A program made the translations under genes and the position numbers. DNA of 64,000 bases. Source: an uncultured Arthrobacter sp. (GTDB lineage Bacteria; Actinomycetota; Actinomycetes; Actinomycetales; Micrococcaceae). How positions within the stretch are numbered: the first letter of the stretch is position 1; each line of letters begins with the position of its first letter. The notes beneath the pieces were generated by a model. That model was not told the DNA's origin. It saw only the letters and a list, made by a program, of their open reading frames with translations, and did not search any database. Location: NCBI RefSeq assembly GCF_947493765.1, contig NZ_CANLSZ010000003.1, forward strand, positions 372,001 through 436,000, in the 5' to 3' direction. Positions 17,059 through 25,525 of the stretch are shown here, one piece after another.

Positions 17059-19206
17059 GTGCACCAGCAACGCAGGGACCCGCTCGAGGGCGCCGTGATC
17101 GACGGCCGGTACGCCGTCCACTCCAAGGTGGCCCGTGGGGGCATGTCCACGGTCTACCTGGCGACCGACCGCAGACTGGACCGGCGGGTCGCACTGAAGG
17201 TCCTGTTGCCGCAGCTGGCCCTGGAGCCTGGCTCCGTCTCCCGGTTCGAGGAGGAGGCCAGGTCCGCCGCGCGACTCTCCCACCCCCACGTGGTCGGCGT
17301 CCTCGACCAGGGCGTCGACGAGATCGACGGACAGCCCGTCGCCTACCTGGTGATGGAGTTCGTCCGCGGCCGGACGCTGCGCGAGGACCTGCGCGACCAC
17401 GGCAGACTGACCCCCCGACGGACCCTGGCCCTTCTCGATCCCGTGGTCGAGGGCCTCGCGGCAGCCCACGACGCCGGACTGATCCATCGGGACCTGAAGC
17501 CCGAGAACGTCCTGCTCTCCGGGACGGGGCAGGTCAAGCTCGCGGACTTCGGCCTCGCCCGCGCGCTGTCGGCCAGCACCGGAACCGCGACCCTCACCGG
17601 AACAGCCGCGTACATCGCCCCCGAGATCGTGCTCGGCGAACCGGCGCAGCCGCAGAGCGACATCTACTCGATCGGCGTCATGGCCTTCGAGCTGCTGACC
17701 GGACATCAGCCCTTCACCGGCGACTCGCCGTTCCAGGTGGCGCTCCAGCACGCCCGGGCCGACGTCCCGGCCCCCTCGACGCTGCTGCCGGGACTGGCAT
17801 CCGATATCGACGAGCTCGTGCAGTGGTGCACCTCGAGGGATCCTGACAGACGTCCCGTGGACGGAGCGGCGCTCCTCGGCGAACTCCGCCACATCCGCCC
17901 CATCCTCACGGACGAGGACCTCGACCACTCCCCCGCCGCTCCGCCGGCACCCGCGCACCAGGACCAGGACCAGGACCAGGACCAGGACCAGCTCACGGCC
18001 GTGGTCATCCGGCGCCCCGGCCCGGAGGGCGCGGAGACACACCGCGAGGACGACGGCAGCCACACCCGCAACCACACCCGCGTCATCCGCCCCGGCGACG
18101 CGACGCGGGTCCTGGCGCCGATGCCGCAGCGGCCACCCGTGGCGGCCGCCTCCCCGACCGCTGCGCACCCCGCACCGTCGCCACGGGCCGTCCCGGAGGA
18201 CGGCACCACCGCCGCCGCGCCACCACGCGCGCGCCGGAGCGGGGCACGCCAGGCGTCCCGGCGCGCGCAGGCCCGGGCGGCGCAGCGACCAGAGAAATCA
18301 CTGTACGGCTCCACCGCCCGGCGCTCCCGACGCCTGCTCGTGGTCCTGCTGCTCCTCCTGGCCGTCGTCGTGGCGGGCGCGGGCTGGTTCTTCGGCGCGG
18401 GACCGGCCGGGGTGGTGAGCCTGCCGGACGTGGCGCGCGTCCCCCTCGCCGAGGCTCGGGCGGTGCTGGACCAGGAGGGGCTGAACGCCCTGAGCACGGA
18501 GGAGGTCTTCGACGACGAGGTGCTCGCCGGACTGGTGATCGCGACCGACCCGGAGGCGACCACCAGGGTGCGCCGGTTCGAGCGCGTGGAGCTGATCGTC
18601 TCCCGCGGTCCCGAACCCTTCCCCGTGCCCGACGTGGTGGGCAGCACCGAACTGGAGGCTGCGGCGGCGCTCGGGGCCGCCTCCCTGACGGTGGGGGCCG
18701 TGGACGAGGAGTACAGCGAGGAGGTGGGGCCGGGCCGGATCATCGGGCAGGCACCGGTCGGGGGCGTGGAGCTCCGTCGCGACGAGCCGGTCGACCTTCG
18801 GGTCTCCCTCGGTCCCGCTCCCGTGGCCGTGCCCGACGTCGTGGGGCTCACCGAGCAGGAGGCCGTCCGCGCACTGGAGCGGGCGGGCCTGGAGGCCCTC
18901 GTCGACGGCACACGCTCCTACAGCCCCACCGTCCCCGTCGGCGCCGTCGTGAAGCAGGTCCCGTCGGGCGCCGAGGTGGAGCGCGGCGCCGTCATCACCC
19001 TGACGCTCTCGCGCGGTCCGCGGCTCGTCGAGGTCCCGGGCGTCTTCTCGCTCCCGGAGGACCGGGCGGTCGAGGCCCTCGAGGCCGCCGGCTTCACCGT
19101 CGAGGTGGACTACACCTTCGGCAGCGCCGTCCTGCGGCTCGTGGCGGGCCAGAGCCCCACGGGCGAACAGCCCGAGGGCTCGACCATCCGGATCACGGTC
19201 ACGTAG
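17059..19206 (+). CDS. pknL: PASTA-domain Ser/Thr protein kinase (PknL position)
   Basis: A 715-residue membrane kinase sensing cell-wall fragments. The cytoplasmic kinase domain (about 14-280) has VARGGMSTVYLA as glycine loop, VALKVL lysine, HRDLKPEN (His143-Arg-Asp145) and ADFGLAR. A long linker holds a QDQDQD run and basic Ala/Arg-rich stretches. One membrane helix at about 426-445 leads to four PASTA repeats starting near 453, 521, 590 and 656. The GTG start follows a leaderless-type -10. It lies beside the Rv2175c-like gene as pknL does in Mycobacterium, but mycobacterial PknL has no PASTA domains, so the symbol reflects position. Confidence 0.9.
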   Translation: MHQQRRDPLEGAVIDGRYAVHSKVARGGMSTVYLATDRRLDRRVALKVLLPQLALEPGSVSRFEEEARSAARLSHPHVVGVLDQGVDEIDGQPVAYLVMEFVRGRTLREDLRDHGRLTPRRTLALLDPVVEGLAAAHDAGLIHRDLKPENVLLSGTGQVKLADFGLARALSASTGTATLTGTAAYIAPEIVLGEPAQPQSDIYSIGVMAFELLTGHQPFTGDSPFQVALQHARADVPAPSTLLPGLASDIDELVQWCTSRDPDRRPVDGAALLGELRHIRPILTDEDLDHSPAAPPAPAHQDQDQDQDQDQLTAVVIRRPGPEGAETHREDDGSHTRNHTRVIRPGDATRVLAPMPQRPPVAAASPTAAHPAPSPRAVPEDGTTAAAPPRARRSGARQASRRAQARAAQRPEKSLYGSTARRSRRLLVVLLLLLAVVVAGAGWFFGAGPAGVVSLPDVARVPLAEARAVLDQEGLNALSTEEVFDDEVLAGLVIATDPEATTRVRRFERVELIVSRGPEPFPVPDVVGSTELEAAAALGAASLTVGAVDEEYSEEVGPGRIIGQAPVGGVELRRDEPVDLRVSLGPAPVAVPDVVGLTEQEAVRALERAGLEALVDGTRSYSPTVPVGAVVKQVPSGAEVERGAVITLTLSRGPRLVEVPGVFSLPEDRAVEALEAAGFTVEVDYTFGSAVLRLVAGQSPTGEQPEGSTIRITVT
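17958..17991 (+). repeat. 6-bp tandem repeat coding for Gln-Asp in the kinase linker
   Basis: CCAGGA is repeated five times plus a partial copy, encoding (Gln-Asp)5-Gln between the kinase domain and the membrane helix. The length is likely to vary between strains without breaking the frame. Confidence 0.95.
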
Positions 19207-19245
19207 CCCGGGGTGACGGACCGTCGGGCTCCGCTCGTCGAGGAC

Positions 19246-20628
19246 TCAGCTCTTCGAGAGGGCGCCGGCGACGAGGAACGCCATCTCGAGGGACTGCATG
19301 TGGTTCAGCCGCGGATCGCAGACCGACTCGTAGCGTTCCAGGAAGGCGTCCTGGTCGATCGGATCGGCACCACCGAGGCATTCGGCGACGTCGTCGCCCG
19401 TCATCTCGACGTGCAGTCCGCCCGGGAAGGTCCCCAGCGCGTCGTGCACCTCGAAGAAACCACGCACCTCGTCGATGACGTCGTCGAAGTTGCGTGTCTT
19501 GTACCCGTTGGGCGAGGTCACGGTGTTGCCGTGCATGGGGTCCGTCACCCACAGCACCTGCGCGCCGGAGGCCGTGACCCGCTCGACCAGCCGGGGCAGC
19601 TTCTCCCGGATGTTCTCGGCGCCCATGCGCGTGATGAAGGTGAGGCGGCCCGGTTCACGATTGGGGTCGAGCTTGTCGATGAGCGCCAGGGCGTCGTCCG
19701 CGGACGTGGAGGGACCGAGCTTGACGCCGATCGGATTGCGCACGCGCGACAGGAAGTCGACGTGCGCCCCGTCGATCTCGCGCGTCCGCTCCCCGATCCA
19801 GAGGAAGTGCGCGGACGTGTCGTAGGGCAGCGAGGTGCGCGAGTCGATGCGCGTGAGTGCCCGCTCGTAGTCCAGCAGGAGCGCCTCGTGGCTCGCGAAG
19901 AACTCCACGCGCTTGAGCGCCTCGAAGTCGGCGCCGCACGCATCCATGAACCGGACGGCGCGGTCGATCTCGCGCGCCAGGGACTCGTACCGGGAGTGGG
20001 CCGGATTGGCCATGAAGCCCTTGTTCCAGTGGTGGACGAGCCGCAGATCCGCGAACCCGCCCTGGGTGAAGGCGCGGATCAGGTTCAGCGTGGACGCCGA
20101 GGTGTGGTAGGCCTTCACCATCCGCGAGGCATCGTGTCCGCGGCTCTCCGGCGTGAAGTCGTACCCGTTGACCATGTCACCGCGGTAGGCCCGCAGGGTG
20201 ACGCCGTCGCGCGTCTCGTCGTTGGACGAGCGCGGTTTCGCGAACTGCCCGGCCATCCTGCCCATCTTGATGACCGGCAGGGACGCACCGTAGGTCAGGA
20301 CGACGGCCATCTGGAGGATGGTGCGCACGCGCGCACTGATCCTGTCGGCGGTGGCGCCCTCGAAGGTCTCGGCGCAGTCCCCGCCCTGGAGCAGGAAGGC
20401 CTTGCCCTGCGCGGCGTCCGCCAGGCGTTCCCGCAGCACATCGACCTCCCCCGCGAAGACGAGGGGCGGCAGGCTCGAGAGTTCCTTCACGGAGGCGGCA
20501 TACACGCCGGCGTCCTGCCAGGAGGGCTGCTGTGCGGCGGTCATGGAGCGCCAGGCGTCGAGACCGCCTGTGGCGGTCGGAGCAGGGTCCGCGGCACGCG
20601 GCAGGTCGGGAGCGAGTGAATCAGTCAC
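19246..20628 (-). CDS. aroG: Class II DAHP synthase (shikimate pathway entry)
   Basis: Condenses phosphoenolpyruvate and erythrose 4-phosphate to DAHP, the first step of aromatic amino acid synthesis. The 460-residue sequence matches plant/mycobacterial-type class II enzymes: LLQGGDCAETF near residue 78, GRMAGQFAKPRS near 120, and the C-terminal VTDPMHGNT and FPGGLHVEMTGDDVAECLGG blocks. It starts at GTG (20628), preceded by TAGAAT-N6, a leaderless arrangement. It converges on the kinase gene with a 39-base gap. The order kinase-aroG-plsC is conserved in actinobacteria. Confidence 0.95.
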   Translation of the reverse strand: MTDSLAPDLPRAADPAPTATGGLDAWRSMTAAQQPSWQDAGVYAASVKELSSLPPLVFAGEVDVLRERLADAAQGKAFLLQGGDCAETFEGATADRISARVRTILQMAVVLTYGASLPVIKMGRMAGQFAKPRSSNDETRDGVTLRAYRGDMVNGYDFTPESRGHDASRMVKAYHTSASTLNLIRAFTQGGFADLRLVHHWNKGFMANPAHSRYESLAREIDRAVRFMDACGADFEALKRVEFFASHEALLLDYERALTRIDSRTSLPYDTSAHFLWIGERTREIDGAHVDFLSRVRNPIGVKLGPSTSADDALALIDKLDPNREPGRLTFITRMGAENIREKLPRLVERVTASGAQVLWVTDPMHGNTVTSPNGYKTRNFDDVIDEVRGFFEVHDALGTFPGGLHVEMTGDDVAECLGGADPIDQDAFLERYESVCDPRLNHMQSLEMAFLVAGALSKS

Positions 20629-20634
20629 ACCGGA

Positions 20635-20640
20635 ATTCTA
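20635..20640 (-). promoter_or_regulatory. Probable leaderless -10 element of aroG
   Basis: TAGAAT on the minus strand, six bases before the GTG start at 20628, is the best -10 match among the leaderless-type starts in this window. No ribosome-binding site is present between it and the GTG. Confidence 0.6.
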
Positions 20641-20679
20641 CTGGGTGACGGTACGGGTGAGGACCGGCCCCGGATCGGC

Positions 20680-21573
20680 CTACTGGTCGGACGAGGTCTT
20701 CCGGCGCCAGCGGCGGGTTCCCGGGGTGCTGTCCGAGGGCTGCTCGGCGGGATCCGGACGTGCGGTGTCCGCGGTCCCGGTGCCGATCTCCGTCACGGAG
20801 CCCGGGGCCGGCCCGGTGGGCTCGCCGGTCATGCGGACCGCCGCCCTGCGCTGGTCGGCGCCGGGCTTGGGTGTCTTGCGTCCTGCCGCCTTCTCCGCGG
20901 CGAGGCGCTCCTTGACCGTGCTCGCGTAGGCGTCGACATACTCCTGGCCGGACAGGCGCATCAGCTCGTACATGATCTCGTCCGTGACGGACCGCTGCAC
21001 GAACCGGTCGTCCTCGAGTCCCTCGTAGCGGGCGAAGTCGAGCGGTTCGCCGATGATGATGCCCACCCGGCGGATATTGGGGATGCGGCGCCCGATCGGC
21101 TGGACCTTGTCGGTGCCGATCATCGCCACGGGGATCACCGGCACCCCGGTGGCCAGGACCAGCTTCGCCACGCCCGTCTTCCCCCGGTACAGCCGCCCGT
21201 CCGGGCTGCGGGTGCCCTCCGGGTAGATCCCGAGGATCGCGCCGTCATTGAGGATGTCCATGCCGGCGCTGAGCGACGACGACGACGCCGCACCGCCGGA
21301 GCGGTCCATCGGCAGCTGGTTCGAGAGGCGGAAGAACAGGGCCGTGAGCCTGCCCTTGACGCCCTTGCCCGTGAAGTACTCCGATTTGGCGAGGAACGCG
21401 ACGGGCCGTGGCACCACGATCGGCAGGAAGATGGAGTCGGAGAAGGACAGGTGGTTGCTCACGATCACCGCCGGGCCGGAGGCCGGGATGTTGTCGAGTC
21501 CCTTGACCCAGGGCCGGAAGAGGAGATTGAGGAGCGGACCGACGATGATCCGCTTCATCACCCAGTAGAACAC
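20680..21573 (-). CDS. plsC: PlsC-like 1-acylglycerol-3-phosphate acyltransferase
   Basis: Membrane-associated acyltransferase of phospholipid synthesis, 297 residues. The catalytic HX4D motif is NHLSFSD and the glycerophosphate-binding block is YPEGTRSPDG. The GTG start (21573) is chosen because GGAGG lies eight bases upstream and the protein then begins with FYWVMKRIIVGP, as in actinobacterial homologues; an ATG five codons later lacks a ribosome-binding site. The C-terminal 70 residues are hydrophilic and Pro/Thr-rich, absent from short PlsC proteins and probably disordered. Confidence 0.9.
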   Translation of the reverse strand: MFYWVMKRIIVGPLLNLLFRPWVKGLDNIPASGPAVIVSNHLSFSDSIFLPIVVPRPVAFLAKSEYFTGKGVKGRLTALFFRLSNQLPMDRSGGAASSSSLSAGMDILNDGAILGIYPEGTRSPDGRLYRGKTGVAKLVLATGVPVIPVAMIGTDKVQPIGRRIPNIRRVGIIIGEPLDFARYEGLEDDRFVQRSVTDEIMYELMRLSGQEYVDAYASTVKERLAAEKAAGRKTPKPGADQRRAAVRMTGEPTGPAPGSVTEIGTGTADTARPDPAEQPSDSTPGTRRWRRKTSSDQ

Positions 21574-21830
21574 GCAGTCCGCCTCCAAGCATGATCGCTG
21601 CGGCATGTGCCATGCCGCCCGCTTTTTCCTGTGGAAGCCTACTCTAAGGGCGTCGCCGCACCCGACGCCCCGGCGGCGCGGGGTACTCCCCGCCGCCTGC
21701 GACACACGGGATCCCGGTTGACGTAGCGCTGTGCTGTGCCGAGGATTGGAGCAGCACCCTCCGACGTCGAGGATGCCGGGCGGACGAGGTCCGACCCCAG
21801 GCGGTAGCACCCGACAGCAGGTAGCAGAGT

Positions 21831-22361
21831 ATGGGCCTTCGAGGTCAGGAACCGAACGAATCGACCGACGACGACATCTGGCGCGACCTCGTGGCGCGCC
21901 TCGAGGGCACCGAGTCCACCCCTGACCGCCCGGCTTCGCCGGGACGCGGGGGCGCCCCGGCGGTGGAGCCCCGGGAGGATCCGGCCTCGGATCCGTCCTC
22001 GGATCGGGAAGATGCTGCACCCACGGACCGTGAGCGTGCCGACCGGATCTTCCGGAACCAGCCCCTCCGGCGGCGTGGTCCCCGGGACCACGATCTCCCC
22101 GAGCCCGACGGCGACGACGAGGACGAGGGGTTCGTCCCGGAGGAACCCCCACCGCTCGGAACCGGCGATCCCCTCACCATCCTCGCCTGGATCGGGGCGG
22201 CGGGAGGGCCGATCACCCTCCTGCTCTTCGCCATGTTCTGGCGCGATGCACCGCTCGCCGCCACATTCGGGATCCTGGTCCTGTTCCTGGCCGGGGCGGG
22301 TTATCTCGTCAGCCGGCTGCCCAAGCACCGCGACCTCGGCGACGACGGAGCCGAGGTCTAG
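21831..22361 (+). CDS. Small actinobacterial membrane protein of unknown function
   Basis: A 176-residue protein. The first 110 residues are hydrophilic, acidic and Pro-rich (STDDDIWRDLVARLEG at the start looks conserved). Two hydrophobic helices follow (about 117-137 and 143-161), then a short charged tail. No enzymatic motif is seen. The ATG is the first possible start, because TAG lies in frame three codons upstream. It is divergent from plsC and convergent with the glucokinase gene. The 257-base gap before it contains no gene and presumably both promoters. Confidence 0.65.
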   Translation: MGLRGQEPNESTDDDIWRDLVARLEGTESTPDRPASPGRGGAPAVEPREDPASDPSSDREDAAPTDRERADRIFRNQPLRRRGPRDHDLPEPDGDDEDEGFVPEEPPPLGTGDPLTILAWIGAAGGPITLLLFAMFWRDAPLAATFGILVLFLAGAGYLVSRLPKHRDLGDDGAEV

Positions 22362-22430
22362 CGCAGCACCACGGCCGCAGGGCAGGGGCTGATCGCGGGC
22401 ACGATCCTCCCGGAGCCCGGCGGGCGCCGC

Positions 22431-23516
22431 TCAGGCCCCACCCCGCGGGAGCAGGCGCGAGAGATCGGCCGCCCCGATGAGCCCCGCCGCCGGACCGAGG
22501 GCGGCCCGCTCGATGCGCGCCGCCGGGCGGAAGCCGCGGCCCGTCAGATTCCTCCCGAAGGCGCGCCGGGCCGGGCCGAGCAGCAGCTCGTCGGCCACCC
22601 CGAGCCCTCCTCCGATCACGAAGGTGCCCGGGTCCAGGGCCGCGGCCAGATTGGCCAGGCCCAGTCCCAGCCACTGCCCGACGTCGTCCACGAGTTCGCG
22701 TGAGGCACGATCGCCGCCGATCGCCAGCTCCGTGACGAGTGCGCCGGTGATGAGGGAGGTGTCGCCGGAGACGGCGTCGATGAGGGACCGGGCCACCGGG
22801 GAGCCGGAGGCCGCCAGCTCCCGCCCTTCCCGGCCGAGGGCGTTCCCCGAGGCGTACTGCTCCCAGCACCCTCGGTTGCCACACTCGCAGCGGTGGCCCT
22901 GCGGCACGATCACCTGGTGGCCGAACTCCCCCGCCACGCCGTACCGGCCGCGTTCCACCCGACCGTCCATGATCATCGCCCCGCCGATCCCGGTGCCGAG
23001 CGTGATGCAGACGAGGCGGGACTCCGTCCGCCCCGCGCCGAAACGCCATTCCGCCCACGCCGCGGCATCGGCGTCGTTCACCAGGGTGACCCGGCGCCGC
23101 AGGCGCTGCTCGAGATTCCGGCGCAGGGGCTCGTTGCGCCAGGCGAGGTGCGGGCTGAACAGGACCGTGCTGTTGGACAGGTCCATCCACCCGGCAGCGC
23201 CGATACCCACCGAGCGGATGCGGTGGTCGCCGGACAGCTCGCGGACCAGCTCGGCGATGACGTCCTCGACGGCGCGGGGATCGCGGCCCGGTGTCGCCCT
23301 GCGCGCCTCGGCGAGGACGGTCCCGTGCACGTCCACCACCCCGGCGGCCACCTTGGTCCCGCCGATGTCGATGCCGACGGACAGCCCGCGCCGCCCCCGG
23401 TGACCGAAGCCCTCGCGCGTGGCCCGCGCGACCAGGCGCTCGCTCCGTCGGGCGGGTATCGCCGCACCGCGGGTCCGCAGGGGCCGGGAGCGCACCCGAC
23501 CGGGCAGCATCGTCAT
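22431..23516 (-). CDS. glk: ROK-family glucokinase
   Basis: Phosphorylates glucose to glucose 6-phosphate in the cytoplasm. The 361-residue protein has the ATP-binding SVGIDIGGTKVAAGVVD (about residue 46), a catalytic Asp in LVNDADAAAWAE, and the ROK zinc-binding signature CECGNRGCWEQYASG. The first 45 residues are a basic extension not seen in short ROK kinases, but AAAGGA five bases before the ATG (23516) supports this start. It is divergent from the acyl-CoA synthetase gene. Confidence 0.88.
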   Translation of the reverse strand: MTMLPGRVRSRPLRTRGAAIPARRSERLVARATREGFGHRGRRGLSVGIDIGGTKVAAGVVDVHGTVLAEARRATPGRDPRAVEDVIAELVRELSGDHRIRSVGIGAAGWMDLSNSTVLFSPHLAWRNEPLRRNLEQRLRRRVTLVNDADAAAWAEWRFGAGRTESRLVCITLGTGIGGAMIMDGRVERGRYGVAGEFGHQVIVPQGHRCECGNRGCWEQYASGNALGREGRELAASGSPVARSLIDAVSGDTSLITGALVTELAIGGDRASRELVDDVGQWLGLGLANLAAALDPGTFVIGGGLGVADELLLGPARRAFGRNLTGRGFRPAARIERAALGPAAGLIGAADLSRLLPRGGA

Positions 23517-23646
23517 GGGGTCCTTTCCTGGGGAGCGCCACCTGCCGCGCTCCGGTCGTCGCCGATCTGTACCCTACGTGAGGCCTGCCCGGGCGGCGGA
23601 ACCTATAGGCTGAGGCAACCGGTCGAAGGATATCGAAGGAGCTATC

Positions 23647-25458
23647 GTGCGCGACATCAGCGTTCCCGTCCTCGTGGACGTCCCCCGCCAGACGAACACC
23701 ACGGAACTGGTGCTGCGGCAGGCCGCCAAGCCGTCGAATCCGGCCCTGTTCGCCGTCAAGGGCGTCTCGGGCGAGTGGGAGGACATCTCCGCCACCGAGT
23801 TCCGCCGCCAGGTGGAGGACATCGCGAAGGGACTGATCAGCTCCGGTGTCCAGCCTGGTGACAGGATCGCCCTCATGGCCCGCACGCGGTACGAGTGGTC
23901 GCTGGCCGACTTCGCCATCTGGTTCGCCGGCGCGATCTCCGTCCCCGTCTACGAGACCTCCTCCCCCGCACAGGTGGCCTGGATCCTCGGCGATTCCGGG
24001 GCCGTCGGTGCGTTCGTCGAGTCGGCGCGGCACGAGGACGTGGTGCGCCGGGCCGTGGAGCTGGAGGACCTCGGCTCCCTCAGGCACGTGTGGCAGTTCG
24101 ACGGCGACGGCCTCGACACCCTGCGCACGGCAGGCGTGGGCACCGACGACGAGACCCTGGCCGAGCGCCGCGACCGGGCCGGCCTCGACGACGTAGCCAC
24201 CATCATCTACACCTCCGGGACCACGGGGAAGCCCAAGGGGTGCGAACTGACGCACGGCAACTTCGTGGAGCTCTCGGACAACGCGGGGGCAGCCCTCCCC
24301 GAGGTGGCCCGCGAGGGCGGGCAGACCATCATGTTCCTGCCCCTGGCGCACGTGTTCGCCCGCTTCATCTCGGTCCTGTGCGTGGCCGTGGGCGCCACCG
24401 TGGCGCACACCCCGGACGTGAAGAACCTGCTCCCCGATCTGCAGAGCTACAAGCCCACCTTCATCCTGGCCGTACCCCGTGTGTTCGAGAAGGTCTACAA
24501 CAACTCGATGCTCAAGGCCGAGGACGGCGGGAAGGGCAAGATCTTCCACGCCGGCGCGGAGGTGGCCATCGCCTGGTCGAAGGCCGAGCAGGCGGGCCGC
24601 ATCCCCCTGGCCCTGAGGGTCAGGCATGCCGTGTTCGACCGCCTGCTCTACGGCAAGATCCGCACGGCCATGGGCGGCCGCGTGCAGCACGCGGTCTCCG
24701 GTGGGGCGCCGCTCGGGGACCGGTTGGGCCACTTCTTCCACGGCATCGGCCTGATGGTGCTGGAGGGGTACGGCCTGACCGAGACCACGGCCCCGATCAC
24801 GGTGAACACCCCGCAGCGGATCAAGATCGGCAGCGTGGGCGTCCCGCTGCCGGGCAACGCCGTGAAGATCGCGGACGACGGCGAGATCCTCGCCAGGGGG
24901 GTGTGCGTGATGAAGGGCTATCTCAACCGGCCGGACCTGACGGACGAGGCCTTCGTGGACGGCTGGTTCCGCACCGGTGACATCGGGCAGCTGGACGAGG
25001 ACGGCTTCCTGAGCATCACCGGCCGCAAGAAGGAGATCATCGTGACGGCCAGCGGGAAGAACGTGATTCCCGCACTGCTCGAGGACGTGATCCGGTCCAA
25101 TGCCCTCGTGTCGCAGTGTGTCGTCGTGGGAGACCAGCGGGCCTTCATCTCGGCCCTGGTCACCCTCGACGAGGAGGCGCTCCCGGGATGGCTCGACCGG
25201 CACGACCTGCCCGCCGGGACCACCATGGCGGAGGCCGCGGACCTGCCCCTGGTCCGGGAGGAGATCCAGCACCTGGTGGACCAGGCCAACACCACCGTCT
25301 CCCGCGCGGAGGCCATCAAGGAGTTCCGGATCGTCGCGACCGACTTCACGGAGACCACCGGTCACCTGACGCCGTCCCTGAAGATCAAGCGCGCCCAGGT
25401 CCTCAAGGACTACTCCGACGTCGTCGAGTCCATCTACTCCTCGGCCGCCCGCCAGTAA
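23647..25458 (+). CDS. fadD15: Long-chain fatty-acyl-CoA synthetase (FadD15-like)
   Basis: Activates fatty acids to acyl-CoA through an acyl-adenylate. The 603-residue ANL-superfamily enzyme has the AMP-binding motif YTSGTTGKPKG (about residue 190), the FACL motif GWFRTGDIGQLDEDGFLSI, and the C-terminal lysine in TPSLKIKR. It starts at GTG (23647) with AAGGAG six bases upstream. It is the FadD15-type, lipid-metabolism member that lies near plsC in actinobacteria. Its end converges on mycothione reductase through a tetranucleotide repeat tract. Confidence 0.9.
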   Translation: MRDISVPVLVDVPRQTNTTELVLRQAAKPSNPALFAVKGVSGEWEDISATEFRRQVEDIAKGLISSGVQPGDRIALMARTRYEWSLADFAIWFAGAISVPVYETSSPAQVAWILGDSGAVGAFVESARHEDVVRRAVELEDLGSLRHVWQFDGDGLDTLRTAGVGTDDETLAERRDRAGLDDVATIIYTSGTTGKPKGCELTHGNFVELSDNAGAALPEVAREGGQTIMFLPLAHVFARFISVLCVAVGATVAHTPDVKNLLPDLQSYKPTFILAVPRVFEKVYNNSMLKAEDGGKGKIFHAGAEVAIAWSKAEQAGRIPLALRVRHAVFDRLLYGKIRTAMGGRVQHAVSGGAPLGDRLGHFFHGIGLMVLEGYGLTETTAPITVNTPQRIKIGSVGVPLPGNAVKIADDGEILARGVCVMKGYLNRPDLTDEAFVDGWFRTGDIGQLDEDGFLSITGRKKEIIVTASGKNVIPALLEDVIRSNALVSQCVVVGDQRAFISALVTLDEEALPGWLDRHDLPAGTTMAEAADLPLVREEIQHLVDQANTTVSRAEAIKEFRIVATDFTETTGHLTPSLKIKRAQVLKDYSDVVESIYSSAARQ

Positions 25459-25479
25459 CCGGCCGGCTGGTCAGCCGAT

Positions 25480-25525
25480 CGGTCAGTCGGTCGGTCAGTC
25501 GGTCGGTCGGTCGGTCAGTCGGTCC
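25480..25525. repeat. GGTC/AGTC tetranucleotide repeat tract between converging genes
   Basis: About eleven 4-base units of CGGT/CAGT type fill the 56-base gap between the acyl-CoA synthetase and mycothione reductase genes and run across the latter's stop codon. It is a likely slippage hotspot; changes in length could alter the last codons of mtr. Confidence 0.9.

Noticed and set aside
19207-19245. Bidirectional terminator between the kinase and aroG
   Set aside because: Only a 6-bp arm pair (AGCCCG/CGGGCT) with a long loop and no T-run could be found.
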